Shown piece by piece: positions 1 to 8,179 of a stretch of 64,000 bases of DNA. The position numbers and the translations under genes were made by a program. Each line of letters starts with the position of its first letter. Position 1 is the stretch's first letter. Source of the stretch: CBDDCX01 sp965226925. GTDB lineage: Bacteria; Gemmatimonadota; Gemmatimonadetes; Longimicrobiales; Gaopeijiaceae. The stretch lies in contig CBDDEN010000011.1 of NCBI GenBank assembly GCA_965226925.1, forward strand, positions 1,054,001 to 1,118,000, written 5' to 3'. The notes under the pieces were generated by a model. It was given only the letters and a program-made list of their open reading frames with translations. It was not told where the DNA came from and did no database searches.

Positions 1-745
1 GCGGAGCCGGAATCGCCGTCGCCGCACGGGTCGACCAGACGATCCAGGGGGTTGCCACCAAGGCCGCACCGAGACCCGTCCAGACGGCCCAGCGGAACTG
101 GCGGCGGAGGACGAGCGCCACAGGCACCGCCGCCCCCAGGACCACGCCCATCGTCCGCACGTGATAAACGGCGGCGAACGCCAGGAGAAAGACCGCCAGA
201 GTCGGTCCCGAGGGTCTTCGTTCCAGACGGGATCCGGCCCAGAGTGCCAGCACGAGCACGAGCAGAAAGAGCGGCTCCGAAAGGGGCACCAGAGACAGAC
301 GCCAGACGTCGGGCATGAGCCATAGGAAGGCAGCCGTCGCCGCGGAACTACGCCACGAAAAGTCGAGGGAGTGAAGGTAGGACACGAACACGCCGCCGCC
401 CACGACCACGAAGAGGAAGTTCACCAGCGCGGCGAGCGATCCTTGGGCCACCATCGACGGCGCGACCTTCCAAAGGCCGGCGAGAAGCAGGGGATAGAGC
501 GGAGGGAACTTGGCGCCGGGTGGCGAACCGGCGACCTGTGAATAACGTAGCCCCTCGCCCTCGGCGAGCGACCGGCCCAGAAGGACATAAGCTCCGTCAT
601 CGTTCCAGACTCCCGGCGGCACGACCTCCCACGCCGCCACCGCCACCACGGCGAGGGCGCCGGCCGTGAGCGTCGCCACGGAAAAGCCGGATACCCCCCC
701 TTTCAGGGCGGCACCGGGCTCTTCAGGGGGACCCGAAGTGGACAT
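1..745 (-). CDS. GT-C family membrane glycosyltransferase, N-terminal part (cut by window edge)
   Basis: I translated this by hand because the frame is open to the left edge. It starts at ATG 743-745, 14 bases after the stop of the ornithine aminotransferase, so the two probably share a transcript. About 248 residues are visible. The first transmembrane segment (about residues 24-41) is followed by a periplasmic loop containing WNDDGAYVLLGRSLAEGEG and then KFPPLYPLLLAG, the layout of ArnT/PMT-type GT-C enzymes, where an acidic pair after the first helix binds the lipid-linked sugar donor. Several more hydrophobic helices follow. The enzyme at 24464-26233 has the same DNAGYISL...KYPPLYPALLA pattern, so these look like paralogues. 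Donor and acceptor cannot be told from sequence. Confidence 0.8.
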   Translation of the reverse strand, partial: MSTSGPPEEPGAALKGGVSGFSVATLTAGALAVVAVAAWEVVPPGVWNDDGAYVLLGRSLAEGEGLRYSQVAGSPPGAKFPPLYPLLLAGLWKVAPSMVAQGSLAALVNFLFVVVGGGVFVSYLHSLDFSWRSSAATAAFLWLMPDVWRLSLVPLSEPLFLLVLVLALWAGSRLERRPSGPTLAVFLLAFAAVYHVRTMGVVLGAAVPVALVLRRQFRWAVWTGLGAALVATPWIVWSTRAATAIPAP

Positions 746-759
746 GTACCTCCGAGGAC

Positions 760-1977
760 TCAGTCCGTTAGGACCGCCCTGATGTCCACCAGGGCCTCTT
801 CAAGGGTGGACTTCTCGATGATGAGCGGCGGCGCGAAGCGGATCACTTGGTGGTGCGTCTCCTTGGCCAGGATTCCCTTGGCCTGCAACGCCTCGCAGTA
901 TGGCCGGGCCGTTCCCGACGACTCCTTGATCACCACGCCGATCATGAGGCCGCGGCCTCTCACTTCTTCGACGTGCGGCGAGCCGATGGCACGGAGCTCA
1001 TCCATGAACCAGCTGCCCAACTCATCCGAGCGGTGCGACAGATCCTCTTCGAGGATCACGCGGAGCGAAGCCCGGCCCACCGCGGCTCCGAGTGGGTTGC
1101 CTCCGAAGGTGGAGCCGTGGTCACCGGGCCGATACACGTCCATGAACTCGGAGTCGGCGATGGCCGCCGACACAGGGTACACGCCGCCACCGAGCGCCTT
1201 GCCGACGATCAGCACGTCGGGCCGCACACCCTCCCAGTCGCAGCAGAACAGCCGACCCGTGCGGCCGAGTCCCGTCTGGATCTCGTCCGCCACGTAGGCG
1301 ACACCGCGCTCACGGCAGATCTCCGCGGTGCGGCTCAGGTATCCGTCAGCAGGCACGACCACTCCGCCTTCGCCCTGGAGGGGTTCCACCAGGAAGCCGA
1401 CCGTGTTGTCGGTGACGGCGGCCTCGAAGGCATCGACGTCTCCGTAAGGCACCGTCACGAACCCGGGAGTGAAGGGCCCGAAGCCCTCCTTGTACTGCTC
1501 CTCGGAAGAGAACCCCACGATGGTCGTGGTCCGTCCGTGGAAGTTGTTCTCGCAGACGATGATCTCGGCCTGCCCCTCGGGCACGCCCTTCACCTTGTAT
1601 CCCCATTTCCGCACGGTCTTGATCGCGGTCTCGACGGCCTCGGCTCCCGTGTTCATCGGAAGCGCCTTCTCGAAACCGGTGGCCTCACAGAGCTCACGAA
1701 GGAACGGGCCCATCTGATCGTTGTGGAAGGCCCGCGACGTTAGGGTCAGCCTGGCCATCTGCTCTTGGGCGGCTCGGATGATTTCCGGGTGGCGGTGTCC
1801 CTGATTCAGAGCCGAGTAGGCCGCGAGCATGTCGAGGTATCGGTTGCCGTCGACGTCCCAAACCCAAACACCTTCTCCTCGCTCTAGAACGACCGGGAGC
1901 GGCTTGTAGTTGTGGGCGCTGAACTGGTCGGCCTCACTGAGGTACAAGTCGGTTTTTGCAGCACTGGCCTGGATCAT
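760..1977 (-). CDS. rocD: Ornithine aminotransferase (ornithine--oxo-acid transaminase)
   Basis: A class III PLP aminotransferase of about 405 residues, the usual length for ornithine aminotransferase. Visible landmarks are MNTGAEAVETAIK (cofactor phosphate region), the NNFHGRT motif, ADEIQTGLGRTG with the cofactor-binding aspartate, and the PLP lysine in VGKALGGGVYPVSA. It should convert ornithine plus 2-oxoglutarate to glutamate semialdehyde plus glutamate in the cytoplasm. The open frame reaches 2052, but ATG 1977 is preceded by AGGTGAGGG at good spacing and the protein then begins as the family does, so I place the start there. An AT-rich tract upstream is a likely promoter. A GT-C membrane protein gene follows 14 bases downstream. 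Acetylornithine aminotransferase is the alternative, but the length and the NYKPLPVVL start favour RocD. Confidence 0.92.
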   Translation of the reverse strand: MIQASAAKTDLYLSEADQFSAHNYKPLPVVLERGEGVWVWDVDGNRYLDMLAAYSALNQGHRHPEIIRAAQEQMARLTLTSRAFHNDQMGPFLRELCEATGFEKALPMNTGAEAVETAIKTVRKWGYKVKGVPEGQAEIIVCENNFHGRTTTIVGFSSEEQYKEGFGPFTPGFVTVPYGDVDAFEAAVTDNTVGFLVEPLQGEGGVVVPADGYLSRTAEICRERGVAYVADEIQTGLGRTGRLFCCDWEGVRPDVLIVGKALGGGVYPVSAAIADSEFMDVYRPGDHGSTFGGNPLGAAVGRASLRVILEEDLSHRSDELGSWFMDELRAIGSPHVEEVRGRGLMIGVVIKESSGTARPYCEALQAKGILAKETHHQVIRFAPPLIIEKSTLEEALVDIRAVLTD

Positions 1978-2044
1978 GGAACCCTCACCTGACGTCTTTC
2001 GAACGCCGCTATGGATGACGCGCCGGCGAAAAGGAGATGCCGGC

Positions 2045-2086
2045 GCAATCATAATAATAACTTATAAATTAATAATAATACAAGTC
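2045..2086 (-). promoter_or_regulatory. AT-rich tract, candidate promoter of rocD
   Basis: A run almost without G or C (TAATAATAATA, TTATAAATTAATAATAATA on the plus strand) in an otherwise GC-rich window, lying 70-110 bases upstream of the rocD start. On the minus strand TTGTAT is followed 17 bases later by TTATTA, a plausible sigma-70 pair. This is inference from composition and spacing only. Confidence 0.4.
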
Positions 2087-2128
2087 CCGCGGTCGCCGTG
2101 TGCCGCTACGAGCACCCCCTAGTGTAAC

Positions 2129-3091
2129 TCAAGACTCGTGTTTCGGGTACGCAACCGGGGCCTGCTCCCGCTCATCGACTTCGAGGCGGAACACGTCGGG
2201 GCGGGCGTAGTGCCCGACCACATCGAAGTCGAACTTCCCTCGCGCCACGGCCCCCATGTCGAGTTCCGCCATCAGGATCCCCTCGGCGTCGAACAACGGT
2301 CCAGCCAGACACTCGCCCGCCGGATCGTAAATGGCGCTACCGCCTGGACATAAGGTCTCGGGCCAGGTCTCGAGCTCCCCGGCGATCTCGAGGTCGTCGG
2401 GGTACATGTCGCGGGTCACGTATTGGTTACACCCGAGTACGAAGCAGCGCCCTTCGAGCGCGATGTGCTGGAGGGTCCCCTGCCACCGGCCCCTATAGTC
2501 GGCGGTCGGTGCCAGGTAGATCTCCACGCCCTTGCCGTACATGGCCATGCGGGCCAACGGCATGTAGTTCTCCCAGCAGATGAGGCCGCCCACCCGCCCG
2601 AATGGAGCGTCCACCGTCGTGAGCGTGCTGCCGTCTCCCTCTCCCCAGATCACGCGCTCGGCCGCCGTCGGCTTGAGCTTCCGGTGCTTACCGAGAAGGC
2701 TGCCGTCGGGGCCGAAGTAGAGCAGCGTGCAGAACAGGGTGCCCCCGCCGTAGGTCGAATCGCGCTCCACTACGCCGACCACCAGGTAGACCCCCGCTTC
2801 CCGGGCGCCTTCCCCCATGCGCTCGGTGTCGGGACCCGGCACCTCCACCGCCGCGTCCCAGTAGCGCTTCCACACACGCCGACCGGCGTCGGTTCTACCA
2901 CCCACCGCGGTCCCGAAGGCCAGGCCCCAGGGGTAGCCGCCGACGTAGGCCTCGGGAAACACCACCAGCCCCGCGCCGTCCGTCGCGGCCTTGGTCGTGA
3001 GCTCGGCGACCCGCTCGATCGTCGCCTCCCGATCGAAGAAGACGGGGGACGCCTGTACGACGGCGGCAATCACTGTACGATCGTCGTTCAC
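2129..3091 (-). CDS. Nitrilase (carbon-nitrogen hydrolase family)
   Basis: A 320-residue member of the nitrilase superfamily. The Glu-Lys-Cys triad is visible: E47 in VVFPEAYVGGYPWG, K138 in GKHRKLKPTAAER, and C172 in GLICWENYMPLAR. The HRKLKPTAAERVIWGEGDGS stretch and the CWEN context are those of branch 1 true nitrilases (nitrile to carboxylate plus ammonia), not amidases or beta-ureidopropionases. Length is typical. It starts 16 bases after the stop of the M28 lipoprotein gene, suggesting co-transcription. Cyanide hydratase or aliphatic versus aromatic preference cannot be decided from sequence. Confidence 0.9.
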   Translation of the reverse strand: MNDDRTVIAAVVQASPVFFDREATIERVAELTTKAATDGAGLVVFPEAYVGGYPWGLAFGTAVGGRTDAGRRVWKRYWDAAVEVPGPDTERMGEGAREAGVYLVVGVVERDSTYGGGTLFCTLLYFGPDGSLLGKHRKLKPTAAERVIWGEGDGSTLTTVDAPFGRVGGLICWENYMPLARMAMYGKGVEIYLAPTADYRGRWQGTLQHIALEGRCFVLGCNQYVTRDMYPDDLEIAGELETWPETLCPGGSAIYDPAGECLAGPLFDAEGILMAELDMGAVARGKFDFDVVGHYARPDVFRLEVDEREQAPVAYPKHES

Positions 3092-3107
3092 GTTGATTCC
3101 CTTGATT

Positions 3108-4052
3108 TCAGCGGTTCCGGTACACGAACTCGGCCACGACGTCGCCTACCATGAGTAGCGTCTGAGCACTGGTGTTCTCGGGCGTGTCGTCCGGTGTGTG
3201 CCAAAGACCGTTCCCGGAACCGTAGTCGAAGTCGACGATGTCGATGGTGGGGATTCCGACGTCGTTGAGCTTGAGATGATCATCCACCACGCGACCCGTC
3301 TCGTCCAGCGGGAAGTAGCGTCGGTAACCCAAGTCCGCAGCGATGCCCCAGATTCGTTGCACGAGTTGCGGCGCGGCTTCGAGGGAGTAGGCCTCGACGG
3401 GGAAACGGGGATCGGCGTCGCCCACCATGTCCAGGAGCACGGCGAGGTCGGGCGGATCCGACGCCCCCCGTCCCGCCGCGTAGTGGGCGGCTCCGAGGAA
3501 CATGTCGGCCGTGGTCGGCCCGTAGTCCTCGCCGTCGCTGAAGAGGAGGTCCACTCCCCCGGGCGGAGTCTGCTGAGCGAAGATCCGCGCCAGCTCGAGA
3601 AGGACGGCGGTCCCGGAGGCGCCATCGTTGGCACCGGGCACCGGCTTCTCCCGATCGGCCGCGTCACGGCTCTGGTCCGCTTTCGGGCGGGTGTCCCAAT
3701 GGGTGAGGAGCAGGAGGCGCCGATCCGCCTCAACCCCGAAGCGAGCGATGACGTTGGAGAGGTGCAAAACGTCGCCACCGGTGGTGACGTACTCGAACGC
3801 GTCCACGAACACCGTGTCGGCGAGTCCGCCGAGTCGCTCCACCATCCACTCGAGTTGCCTGACATGGCCCTCGGTTCCGGGCACCCGTGGACCGAAAGCT
3901 ACCTGGGCCTGCAGATCGGCGAACGCCCTCGACCCGTCGAACGCGGGCCGATCCACACGTACCGAGAGGGTCGCCCCCTCCTGTTCGTCCCCCCCCACAC
4001 ACGCCCCAACCACCAGGAGTGGCACCATCATCAGGAGCCGTTTCGTCGTCAC
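3108..4052 (-). CDS. M28-family lipoprotein, glutaminyl-cyclase-like
   Basis: A 314-residue exported zinc enzyme. I start at GTG 4052, giving VTTKRLLMMVPLLVVGAC: a basic start, hydrophobic core and lipobox ending at the cysteine, so a lipoprotein. The open frame upstream to 4196 would bury this signal. Zinc-site elements are in order: THWDTRP, GANDGASGTAVLLELAR, FSDGEDYG, LLDMVGDAD and WHTPDDT. The PVPGANDGASG motif and the lone acidic residues match the bacterial/animal glutaminyl-peptide cyclotransferase-like branch of M28 more than classic aminopeptidases. Role may be N-terminal pyroglutamate formation or peptide trimming in the periplasm. The nitrilase gene follows after 16 bases. Confidence 0.87.
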   Translation of the reverse strand: MTTKRLLMMVPLLVVGACVGGDEQEGATLSVRVDRPAFDGSRAFADLQAQVAFGPRVPGTEGHVRQLEWMVERLGGLADTVFVDAFEYVTTGGDVLHLSNVIARFGVEADRRLLLLTHWDTRPKADQSRDAADREKPVPGANDGASGTAVLLELARIFAQQTPPGGVDLLFSDGEDYGPTTADMFLGAAHYAAGRGASDPPDLAVLLDMVGDADPRFPVEAYSLEAAPQLVQRIWGIAADLGYRRYFPLDETGRVVDDHLKLNDVGIPTIDIVDFDYGSGNGLWHTPDDTPENTSAQTLLMVGDVVAEFVYRNR

Positions 4053-4527
4053 GTCGTCCTCGCGGTGGATGGTGCGCACCGGCCCGAATTCGGCCGTGCG
4101 CACGGGTCGTGTACAAGCCGTTTCAGGCCGCGGATAATCGCCGACTCCGGTCAGGCCGACAATCTCACGGAAAGGGGCCGGGGGGTCAAAGATCACCTCC
4201 CGATGACAAACATCACCTGGGTGGGGGGAATTGTCCTACAGGCGCATCACCCAACGCCCTACAGACGTTGCCGATTCCCTTTCTGATGTTGAGAACGGTC
4301 CCATTCCCAGTCGGTTTACGTTCGGAGGACCCATGTCGAATCGGATTGGAGCGCGATTGGCTGGTCCGCTGGATCAAGGATCCTCGCGGTACGGCCGAGA
4401 CGGATCCGATCGGTCAGCAGCAGGCGACTGGTTGGTGACGCCCACCGGAAAGTTTAACGTCTACAATACGGCTCAGGACATCTGCTGACCGACACCGGCT
4501 CCGACAAACAACATCCATGAGGATGTG
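4053..4527. other. Intergenic region between divergent genes
   Basis: About 475 bases between the M28 lipoprotein gene (leftward) and the porin gene (rightward), so it must hold promoters for both. I see no convincing -35/-10 pair. The only coding candidate is a 51-codon frame at 4333-4488 with a strong ribosome-binding site, listed separately. Composition is less GC-rich than the flanking genes. Confidence 0.6.
4333..4488 (+). CDS. Possible small ORF or leader peptide upstream of the porin gene
   Basis: ATG 4333 is preceded by GGAGG at 5-base spacing, a stronger ribosome-binding site than most genes here have. The 51-residue product (starting MSNRIGARLAGP, ending NTAQDIC) has no recognisable domain, signal peptide or membrane segment. 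Third-position GC is visibly lower than in the neighbouring genes, which argues against a conserved protein. It stops 39 bases before the porin start, so it could be a leader peptide or a chance ORF. Confidence 0.25.
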   Translation: MSNRIGARLAGPLDQGSSRYGRDGSDRSAAGDWLVTPTGKFNVYNTAQDIC

Positions 4528-5715
4528 ATGATGAGATTCTATAGATTGCTGTCGAGCCTGATCCTACTGGCCGTCGGCCTCCCGCTGGGGGCGCAGGAGG
4601 TGAGGGTGCACGGGCAGCTGCGGCCACGTCACGAGCTTCGAGACCCGGCTTCCGCAGGAGCGAGGCAGTTCACTTCCATGCGAGTCCGCGCGGCCATCGA
4701 GGCGGCCCTGGAGGACGACATCAGGGTCTACATCGAGCTGCAGGCCGTCCGCTTCTGGGGTGAGGAGAGAAACACATTAGGGGACTTCAACGCCGACAAC
4801 CTGGACCTGCACCAGGGTTACGTGGACATCAAGAGCTTCACCGGCTCACCCTTCGCCGCCCGAGTCGGACGGCAGGAAGTCAACCTCGGCGGGCAACGGC
4901 TGGTGGGCGCGGTGGGGTGGACCCAACAGGGCCGTAGCTTCGACGGCGTGCGGGCGCGAATCAACCAGTCCTGGGGCTCCCTCGAGCTGATGGGCTACCA
5001 GACGATGGACTTGGTCGCCCCGAGCGTCAGCGACAACGCGACGTTCTGGGGAGCGTACGGGGTGATCGACGCCGGCGCGGCAGGGAACCTGGACCTTTAC
5101 GCCTTCCACCAGGCGGTCGACGCGGGAGCCGACACCGACCAGAGCAGCTTCGGGGCGCGCTTCGCCGGCAAGACCGGTGCGGTGAGCTATCGGGGCGAAG
5201 CGACGGTCCAGACCGGTACCCGGGTCGGCAACGACGTGTCGGCCTTCATGTTCGGTGGTCGGGTCGGGCTTGACGTGGGAGACACGGGCGTGCTGACCCT
5301 TTGGTACGACTATCTGTCCGGGGACTCAGACCCCGCCGACGGGGACACCAAGGTGTTCGACACCATGTTCGCGACCAACCACAAGTTCTATGGATTCGCG
5401 GACATGTTCCTGGACATCCCGACCCACACGGGAGGGCAGGGGCTCCAGGATCTGGCCGTAAAGGGATCGTATCAGATCACCCCCGAAGTATCCCTAGGGG
5501 TCGACCTGCACACCTTCAGTCTCGTAGCGCAGCGTGCCCTCGCCTCATCGCATTTGGGTGAGGAGATCGACGCGACGCTCCAGTACCGCTACACACAGAA
5601 CCTCACCTTCCAGGGTGGGTTCTCCTGGCTGCTCCAGGACGACGCTTGGGCGGACATCGGGCGTCTGGGCGAGGACATGACCTGGGGCTACCTGATGATC
5701 AACGTGACCTTTTAG
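4525..5715 (+). CDS. Outer-membrane porin, alginate-export-like beta-barrel
   Basis: A 396-residue exported protein. The N-terminus is a classic signal peptide (hydrophobic LLSSLILLAVGLPLGAQ, cleavage likely after GAQ). The mature part is alternating-polarity beta strands, begins EVRVHGQLRPRHELRD, contains RVGRQEVNLGGQRLVGA and a FDGVRA segment, and ends in phenylalanine (YLMINVTF), the C-terminal signature of BAM-inserted barrels. The opening and the RxGRQ...GGQRLVG motif resemble the alginate-export family of AlgE-like porins. It probably lets anionic or sugar solutes through the outer membrane; the real substrate is unknown. Start: GTG 4525 or ATG 4528, both behind GAGGA; the choice changes only one residue. 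A large hairpin follows the gene. Confidence 0.82.
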   Translation: MMMRFYRLLSSLILLAVGLPLGAQEVRVHGQLRPRHELRDPASAGARQFTSMRVRAAIEAALEDDIRVYIELQAVRFWGEERNTLGDFNADNLDLHQGYVDIKSFTGSPFAARVGRQEVNLGGQRLVGAVGWTQQGRSFDGVRARINQSWGSLELMGYQTMDLVAPSVSDNATFWGAYGVIDAGAAGNLDLYAFHQAVDAGADTDQSSFGARFAGKTGAVSYRGEATVQTGTRVGNDVSAFMFGGRVGLDVGDTGVLTLWYDYLSGDSDPADGDTKVFDTMFATNHKFYGFADMFLDIPTHTGGQGLQDLAVKGSYQITPEVSLGVDLHTFSLVAQRALASSHLGEEIDATLQYRYTQNLTFQGGFSWLLQDDAWADIGRLGEDMTWGYLMINVTF

Positions 5716-5726
5716 AAGGGCGCAGA

Positions 5727-5826
5727 AGAAGAGAGCATACAAGAGCCGCCGGTCGGCCTCACCAAACCCAAAGCCGCGTTCCGCAACCCTCCGCGGACGC
5801 AACCGGTCGGTGGCTCGCTCTCTTCT
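5727..5826. terminator. Large hairpin between convergent porin and sufE genes
   Basis: The outer arms are perfect 10-base complements (AGAAGAGAGC at 5727-5736 and its complement at 5817-5826), followed inward by GAGCCGCC pairing with GGTGGCTC with one mismatch. It lies exactly between two genes that end toward each other, so a bidirectional transcription terminator or mRNA 3'-end stabiliser is likely. There is no U tract. Confidence 0.45.
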
Positions 5827-6245
5827 CAACCCTCGACGGCAAGCGCCTCCGCGGCACGTTCACGGATCTTCCGGTTCATCGAGTAGAATCCGTTTCGTCG
5901 GTTGACGGACAGGTGCTGGCCCAAGTCGAGCCCCTCGAAGAGGCCCTCCACGTCGGCGGACAGAATCTCCTCGGGCGTCTTGTCCGCATACATCAGGAAC
6001 AGCACCGAGATGAGCCCCTTCACGATGTGTGCATCGCTGTCCGCGCGAAGCTGCAACCTACCCTCGTCCGACGCACCGAGGGATACGAGCCAGACCTGGC
6101 TCAGGCATCCGGGTACCAGGTGATCCTGATCTCGGTACTCCTCGGGATAGGGATCGAGCTTGCGGCCCAACTGGATGAGGTAGCGATACCGGTCCTCCCA
6201 GGAGAGAAGCCGATTGAAGCGCTCGACGAATTGGTCCGGTGTCAC
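5826..6245 (-). CDS. sufE: SufE-family cysteine desulfuration protein
   Basis: A 139-residue SufE/CsdE homologue. The acceptor cysteine is C47 in LVPGCLSQVWL, the family signature, followed by the ADSDAHIVKGL motif (D and HIVKG conserved). SufE takes persulfide sulfur from the desulfurase SufS and passes it to the SufBCD scaffold for Fe-S cluster building in the cytoplasm. No other suf gene is within the window. Its neighbour, the molybdenum-hydroxylase cluster, needs Fe-S clusters, but the two are on opposite strands and separated by 200 bases, so the link is only suggestive. Confidence 0.92.
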   Translation of the reverse strand: MTPDQFVERFNRLLSWEDRYRYLIQLGRKLDPYPEEYRDQDHLVPGCLSQVWLVSLGASDEGRLQLRADSDAHIVKGLISVLFLMYADKTPEEILSADVEGLFEGLDLGQHLSVNRRNGFYSMNRKIRERAAEALAVEG

Positions 6246-6443
6246 GTTGTTCGCATTCCCTTGTCGCGTCGCACGGTGGCCGCCGAGGGTCCGACCGCCT
6301 GGGCGCGTGTCGGCCTTCTAGAACCCCGCGGCCTTTCCGGGGTTTCTTCCCGAGGAGGGCCAGCGTATCCTCCCGAAGGTCCCGAAAGGCCGAGGAGGAC
6401 CTTCCCGACTCTCCCTGCGAACGCCTGACGACCGGAGCACCCG

Positions 6444-6785
6444 GTGACCCGAGCCTTCATGAACAACCTCGTGCCCCTCGATGTGCTGGAGCAGGCCGAG
6501 GATTGGAGGGGACAGGGGCTGAGCGTGGCCCTGGCGACCGTGGTGCGAACGTGGGGCTCCGCTCCCCGTCAGGCCGGCAGCCAGATGTGCATCAACGAGC
6601 TCGGGCACTTCGTGGGCTCGGTATCGGGCGGATGCGTGGAGGGCGCCGTCATTCAGGAAGCCCGGGAACTCATGGCCCAGGGAGGCTCGAAGCTCCTGCA
6701 GTTCGGCGTCACCGACGAGGAGGCATGGGAGGTGGGTCTAGCCTGCGGCGGCGAAGTGGAGATCTACGTGGAGGGAGTGGAGTGA
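6444..6785 (+). CDS. XdhC/CoxI-type maturation factor, N-terminal-domain protein
   Basis: A 113-residue protein made only of the XdhC/CoxI N-terminal domain: TVVRTWGSAPRQAGSQMCI, then VSGGCVEGAVIQEA, then GLACGGEVEIYVE. In xanthine dehydrogenases XdhC binds molybdenum cofactor, helps its sulfuration and inserts it into the enzyme. Usually this domain and a Rossmann domain are one protein; here the Rossmann half is a separate gene whose GTG start overlaps this stop codon, so translation is coupled and the two products probably work together. It opens the plus-strand maturation operon. Starts at GTG 6444 or at the internal ATG 6459. Confidence 0.85.
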   Translation: MTRAFMNNLVPLDVLEQAEDWRGQGLSVALATVVRTWGSAPRQAGSQMCINELGHFVGSVSGGCVEGAVIQEARELMAQGGSKLLQFGVTDEEAWEVGLACGGEVEIYVEGVE

Positions 6786-7474
6786 AGGCCGACCTGCTCG
6801 AGCAACTGGTGGAGGATCGCCGGCACGATCGGGCCGTGGTCTTGGCGACCAACCTCGAAAGTGGAGAGCAGATCCTTCTCTATCCGCTGGAGGCCGGACC
6901 CGAGGACGGAGGGTCGCTGCATCAAGCGGCCCGCCTGGCGCTCCTGGACGACCGTTCCCAGCCCGTGGACGAACCGGACGGCCGTTACTTCCTACAGGTG
7001 CACAATCCGCCCCACCGATTGGTCGTGGTCGGCGCCGTTCACATCGCCCAACCGTTGACCCAGATGGCGAGGCAGGCCGGCTTTCAGGTGTCGCTCATCG
7101 ACCCCCGCGAGGCGTTCAACACCGAGGGCCGATTTCCAGGCGTCGACCGCCGGCTCTCGTGGCCGGACGCGGCTCTTATCGATCTGGAACCGGACCATCG
7201 GACCGCGGTGGTGACGCTCACGCACGATCCCAAGCTCGACGACCCGGCACTCGTCGCCGCGCTGACCAGTCCTGCGTTCTACATCGGAGCGTTGGGGAGT
7301 CGGAAGACGCACAGCCGTCGCCTCCAGCGCCTGACGGAGGCGGGTTTCGACGACGAGGCTCTGTCCAGGATTCACGGACCCGTGGGTCTGAACATCGGGG
7401 CCCGCACGCCCGGCGAGATCGCGGCGGCCATTCTGGCCCAGGTCATCGGAGCGCTGCGACAAAGTGGGACATGA
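6782..7474 (+). CDS. XdhC-type maturation factor, Rossmann-domain protein
   Basis: About 230 residues. The start is GTG 6782, overlapping the stop of the preceding XdhC N-domain gene (GTGA), although the frame stays open further upstream. The C-terminal half is the XdhC Rossmann fold: LVVVGAVHIAQPLTQMARQ, SLIDPREAF, VTLTHDPKLDDPAL, and AFYIGALGSRKTHSRRLQRL, ending with IHGPVGLNIGARTPGEIAAAILA, all hallmarks of the family. The first glycine-rich motif reads GAVHIA where most members have GAGHIA/V. It should act in molybdenum-cofactor handling for the hydroxylase encoded nearby. The next gene starts inside its stop codon (ATGA). Confidence 0.88.
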   Translation: MKADLLEQLVEDRRHDRAVVLATNLESGEQILLYPLEAGPEDGGSLHQAARLALLDDRSQPVDEPDGRYFLQVHNPPHRLVVVGAVHIAQPLTQMARQAGFQVSLIDPREAFNTEGRFPGVDRRLSWPDAALIDLEPDHRTAVVTLTHDPKLDDPALVAALTSPAFYIGALGSRKTHSRRLQRLTEAGFDDEALSRIHGPVGLNIGARTPGEIAAAILAQVIGALRQSGT

Positions 7475-8130
7475 CCGACTACGCGCCGGCTGCGGCGCAC
7501 CCCCCGACGCATCGCTCTTTCGTGGTGTGCCTGGTACTGGCTGCGGGCTCGTCGACCCGTATGGGGAAACGTAACAAGCTCCTGGAACCCATCGATGGCT
7601 CACCGATGATAGCGACCGTGGCGAGGACGGCTGCGGCGTCCTGCGCCGATGCGGTCCTCGTGGTCACGGGTGAGGACCATGAACGGGTGGAAGCGTGTCT
7701 CCGCGGACTTCCGGTGGACGCGCTGTGGAACCCCGACCACGCCGAAGGCCTCAGCACGTCGCTTCGGGCCGGGCTTTCCGCACTCCCGGACGGCACGCAG
7801 GCCGTCGTGGTCTGCCTCGGCGACATGCCGTGGGTGCGACCGGGTCACATCGACACCCTGGTCGGGGCCTTCCTCGCGGATCCGGGCGGGTCCATCTTCG
7901 TGCCTACGTGGGAGGGCCGCAGGGGGAATCCCGTGCTGTGGACCGCTGAGATGTTTCCGGAGTTCTCGACCCTCTCGGGGGATGTGGGGGCGAGCGTGCT
8001 CATGGACCGCCACCGGGCCGAGCTACGGGAAGTGCCGGTCGATGCTCCCGGCATCCTCACGGACGTCGACACGCCCCAGGCACTGCGCGCGCTGACCACC
8101 CGGATGACGACCCGAGTCGATGATCGGTGA
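7471..8130 (+). CDS. MocA-like molybdenum cofactor cytidylyltransferase (MobA-like NTP transferase)
   Basis: A 219-residue nucleotidyltransferase. The N-terminal signature VLAAGSSTRMGKRNKLLEPIDG binds the nucleotide; GDMPWV carries the metal-binding aspartate; GRRGNPVL and LSGDVGAS are further family motifs. Members next to xdhC/cox genes transfer CMP to molybdopterin to make the CMP-linked (MCD) cofactor used by xanthine and CO dehydrogenases. ATG 7471 overlaps the stop of the Rossmann-type XdhC gene by one base pair step (ATGA), so the genes are translationally coupled. The frame extends upstream of the start, but that part is in another gene. Confidence 0.88.
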   Translation: MTDYAPAAAHPPTHRSFVVCLVLAAGSSTRMGKRNKLLEPIDGSPMIATVARTAAASCADAVLVVTGEDHERVEACLRGLPVDALWNPDHAEGLSTSLRAGLSALPDGTQAVVVCLGDMPWVRPGHIDTLVGAFLADPGGSIFVPTWEGRRGNPVLWTAEMFPEFSTLSGDVGASVLMDRHRAELREVPVDAPGILTDVDTPQALRALTTRMTTRVDDR

Positions 8131-8179
8131 AGGCGCCTCCGACGATGCCTCTACTCCATCCTGAGCCGACCAGACCCTG

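Noticed and set aside
6322..6344. Hairpin AACCCCG / CGGGGTT as a terminator
   Set aside because: It lies between divergent genes where no transcript ends; a chance palindrome in GC-rich DNA is more likely.
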